A stretch of 64,000 nt of DNA from Rhizobium esperanzae. Its GTDB lineage: Bacteria > Pseudomonadota > Alphaproteobacteria > Rhizobiales > Rhizobiaceae. The notes under the pieces were generated by a model, which was given only the letters and a program-made list of their open reading frames with translations, was not told where the DNA came from and did no database searches. Below, one piece after another: positions 63,208 to 64,000 of this stretch (the stretch's first letter is position 1; the number at the start of each line of letters is the position of its first letter). The position numbers were made by a program, and so were the translations under genes. The stretch lies in contig NZ_JACIFY010000022.1 of NCBI RefSeq assembly GCF_014197615.1, forward strand, positions 1-64,000, written 5' to 3'.

Positions 63208-64000
63208 ATGAAAGTCATCGTTCTGGGCGCCGGCATCCTCGGCGTCACCTCCGCTTATCAACTCGCTAAAGCAGGCCATGAGGTGACGGTCGTGGACCGT
63301 CAGCCCGGCCCGGCGCTGGAAACGAGCTTTGCCAATGCCGGCGAAGTCTCCTTCGGCTATTGCTCGCCCTGGGCGGCCCCCGGCATTCCGGCGAAGGCCA
63401 TGAAGTGGCTGTTCATGAAGCATGCGCCGCTCATCCTGCGCCCGAAATTCGATGTGGCCATGCTCTCCTGGATGGTGAGGATGCTGTCGAACTGCACCTC
63501 CGAGCGCTACGCGATCAACAAGAGCCGCATGCTGCGCCTTGCCGATTACAGCCGCATCGCGCTCGCCGAGCTTCGCGCCGAAACCGGCATCGCCTATGAC
63601 GAGCGCATGCAGGGAACCCTGCAACTGTTCCGCACGCAGCAGCAGCTCGATGCCTCGGCCAAGGACGTCAAGGCGCTCGCCGCCGACGGCATTCCTTATG
63701 AAGTGCTGGATCGGGACGGCTGCATTCGCGTCGAACCGGCGCTGAAGCACGTGCGCGAGAAAATCGTCGGTGGTCTGCTGACACCGAAGGACGAAACAGG
63801 CGACTGTTTCAAGTTCACCAATGCGCTGGCCGCCAAGGCCGAAGCGCTCGGTGTCCGCTTCGCCTACGGCACGACGATCGAGGCGCTCGACGTCGAGGCC
63901 GGCCGCGTGTGCGGGGTCGTCACCGCTCGCGCTGGCAATCATGATCGTGGGCGCGAGCGCATGAGCGCGGATGCGGTGGTGGTCGCGCTCGGCAGCTATT
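63208..64000 (+). CDS. dadA: D-amino-acid dehydrogenase DadA, 5' part (runs off the window)
   Basis: The first 264 residues of a DadA-type flavoprotein. The FAD motif is [20 protein letters not shown], followed by [20 protein letters not shown], a block typical of D-amino-acid dehydrogenase small subunits. It oxidises D-alanine to pyruvate and ammonia and feeds electrons to quinone. ATG 63208; the 3' end lies beyond 64000. It forms the dad operon with dadX. Confidence 0.92.
   Translation, partial: MKVIVLGAGILGVTSAYQLAKAGHEVTVVDRQPGPALETSFANAGEVSFGYCSPWAAPGIPAKAMKWLFMKHAPLILRPKFDVAMLSWMVRMLSNCTSERYAINKSRMLRLADYSRIALAELRAETGIAYDERMQGTLQLFRTQQQLDASAKDVKALAADGIPYEVLDRDGCIRVEPALKHVREKIVGGLLTPKDETGDCFKFTNALAAKAEALGVRFAYGTTIEALDVEAGRVCGVVTARAGNHDRGRERMSADAVVVALGSY

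Overview
The window looks like an accessory replicon (large plasmid or chromid) or accessory chromosomal region of a Rhizobium species of the leguminosarum/etli/phaseoli group. The basis is a complete vicibactin-type siderophore locus with its RpoI sigma factor, sites resembling the rhizobial iron-responsive operator, a RIME-like intergenic repeat, high GC with strong GC3 bias, and many small catabolic modules each beside its own LysR, GntR or TetR regulator. No rRNA, tRNA, CRISPR array or replication origin was recognised. Species and replicon are inference.

Layout. 1-1.4 kb is a graveyard: the 3' end of an IS630-type transposase, a frameshifted dnaE2 relic, and a glutaryl-CoA dehydrogenase gene (gcdH) whose 5' piece is inverted relative to its middle. 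1.4-8.0 kb holds a LysR-controlled redox operon (flavodoxin-like, small barrel protein, zinc alcohol dehydrogenase, DJ-1/PfpI), a second LysR with an alpha/beta hydrolase, and a TetR divergent from a GH3 glycosidase (8.1-10.6 kb) with a clear dyad between them. 10.7-11.9 kb encodes two envelope proteins (OmpA-like lipoprotein, L,D-transpeptidase). 12.0-20.2 kb is one minus-strand operon: FadR-type regulator, dipeptide-type ABC transporter, and two different DapA/NAL-family enzymes. 20.3-28.5 kb has a diguanylate cyclase, a TonB-dependent siderophore receptor, a chemoreceptor, an AraC regulator, a HAMP-only protein and a small unknown.

28.8-42.9 kb is the iron core: fhuB, fhuD and a GNAT gene (minus), rpoI (plus), vbsL-vbsD-vbsA (minus), vbsG-vbsS-vbsO (plus) and vbsP (minus). 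Two near-identical PvdS/FecI-like promoters diverge between vbsA and vbsG, and two related TGA-N9-TCA operators sit upstream of the TonB receptor and between the GNAT/fhu operon and rpoI. The apparent circuit is iron sensing (RirA-like), then rpoI, then the vbsADL and vbsGSO operons, with export by VbsD and re-uptake by the TonB receptor and FhuDB. fhuC is not in the window.

43.2-45.1 kb is a second chemoreceptor. 45.2-48.5 kb is a SigF/NrsF reactive-chlorine response module (methionine-rich peptide, cytochrome b, MsrP/YedY-like reductase) with matching SigF-type promoters in front of sigF and the peptide gene. 48.7-53.8 kb is a GntR-TRAP-idonate dehydrogenase sugar-acid module with a RIME-like repeat between dctP and dctQ. 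54.0-57.0 kb is a GntR, DapA-like and FAD amine/amino-acid oxidase module. 57.2-59.7 kb is a group of unknowns: a secreted small protein, two tandem paralogues of a family I do not recognise, a compound dyad and an XRE regulator, next to a LuxI/LuxR quorum-sensing pair (59.9-61.4 kb). The window ends in a D-alanine catabolic locus (Lrp, dadX, dadA), with dadA running off the edge.
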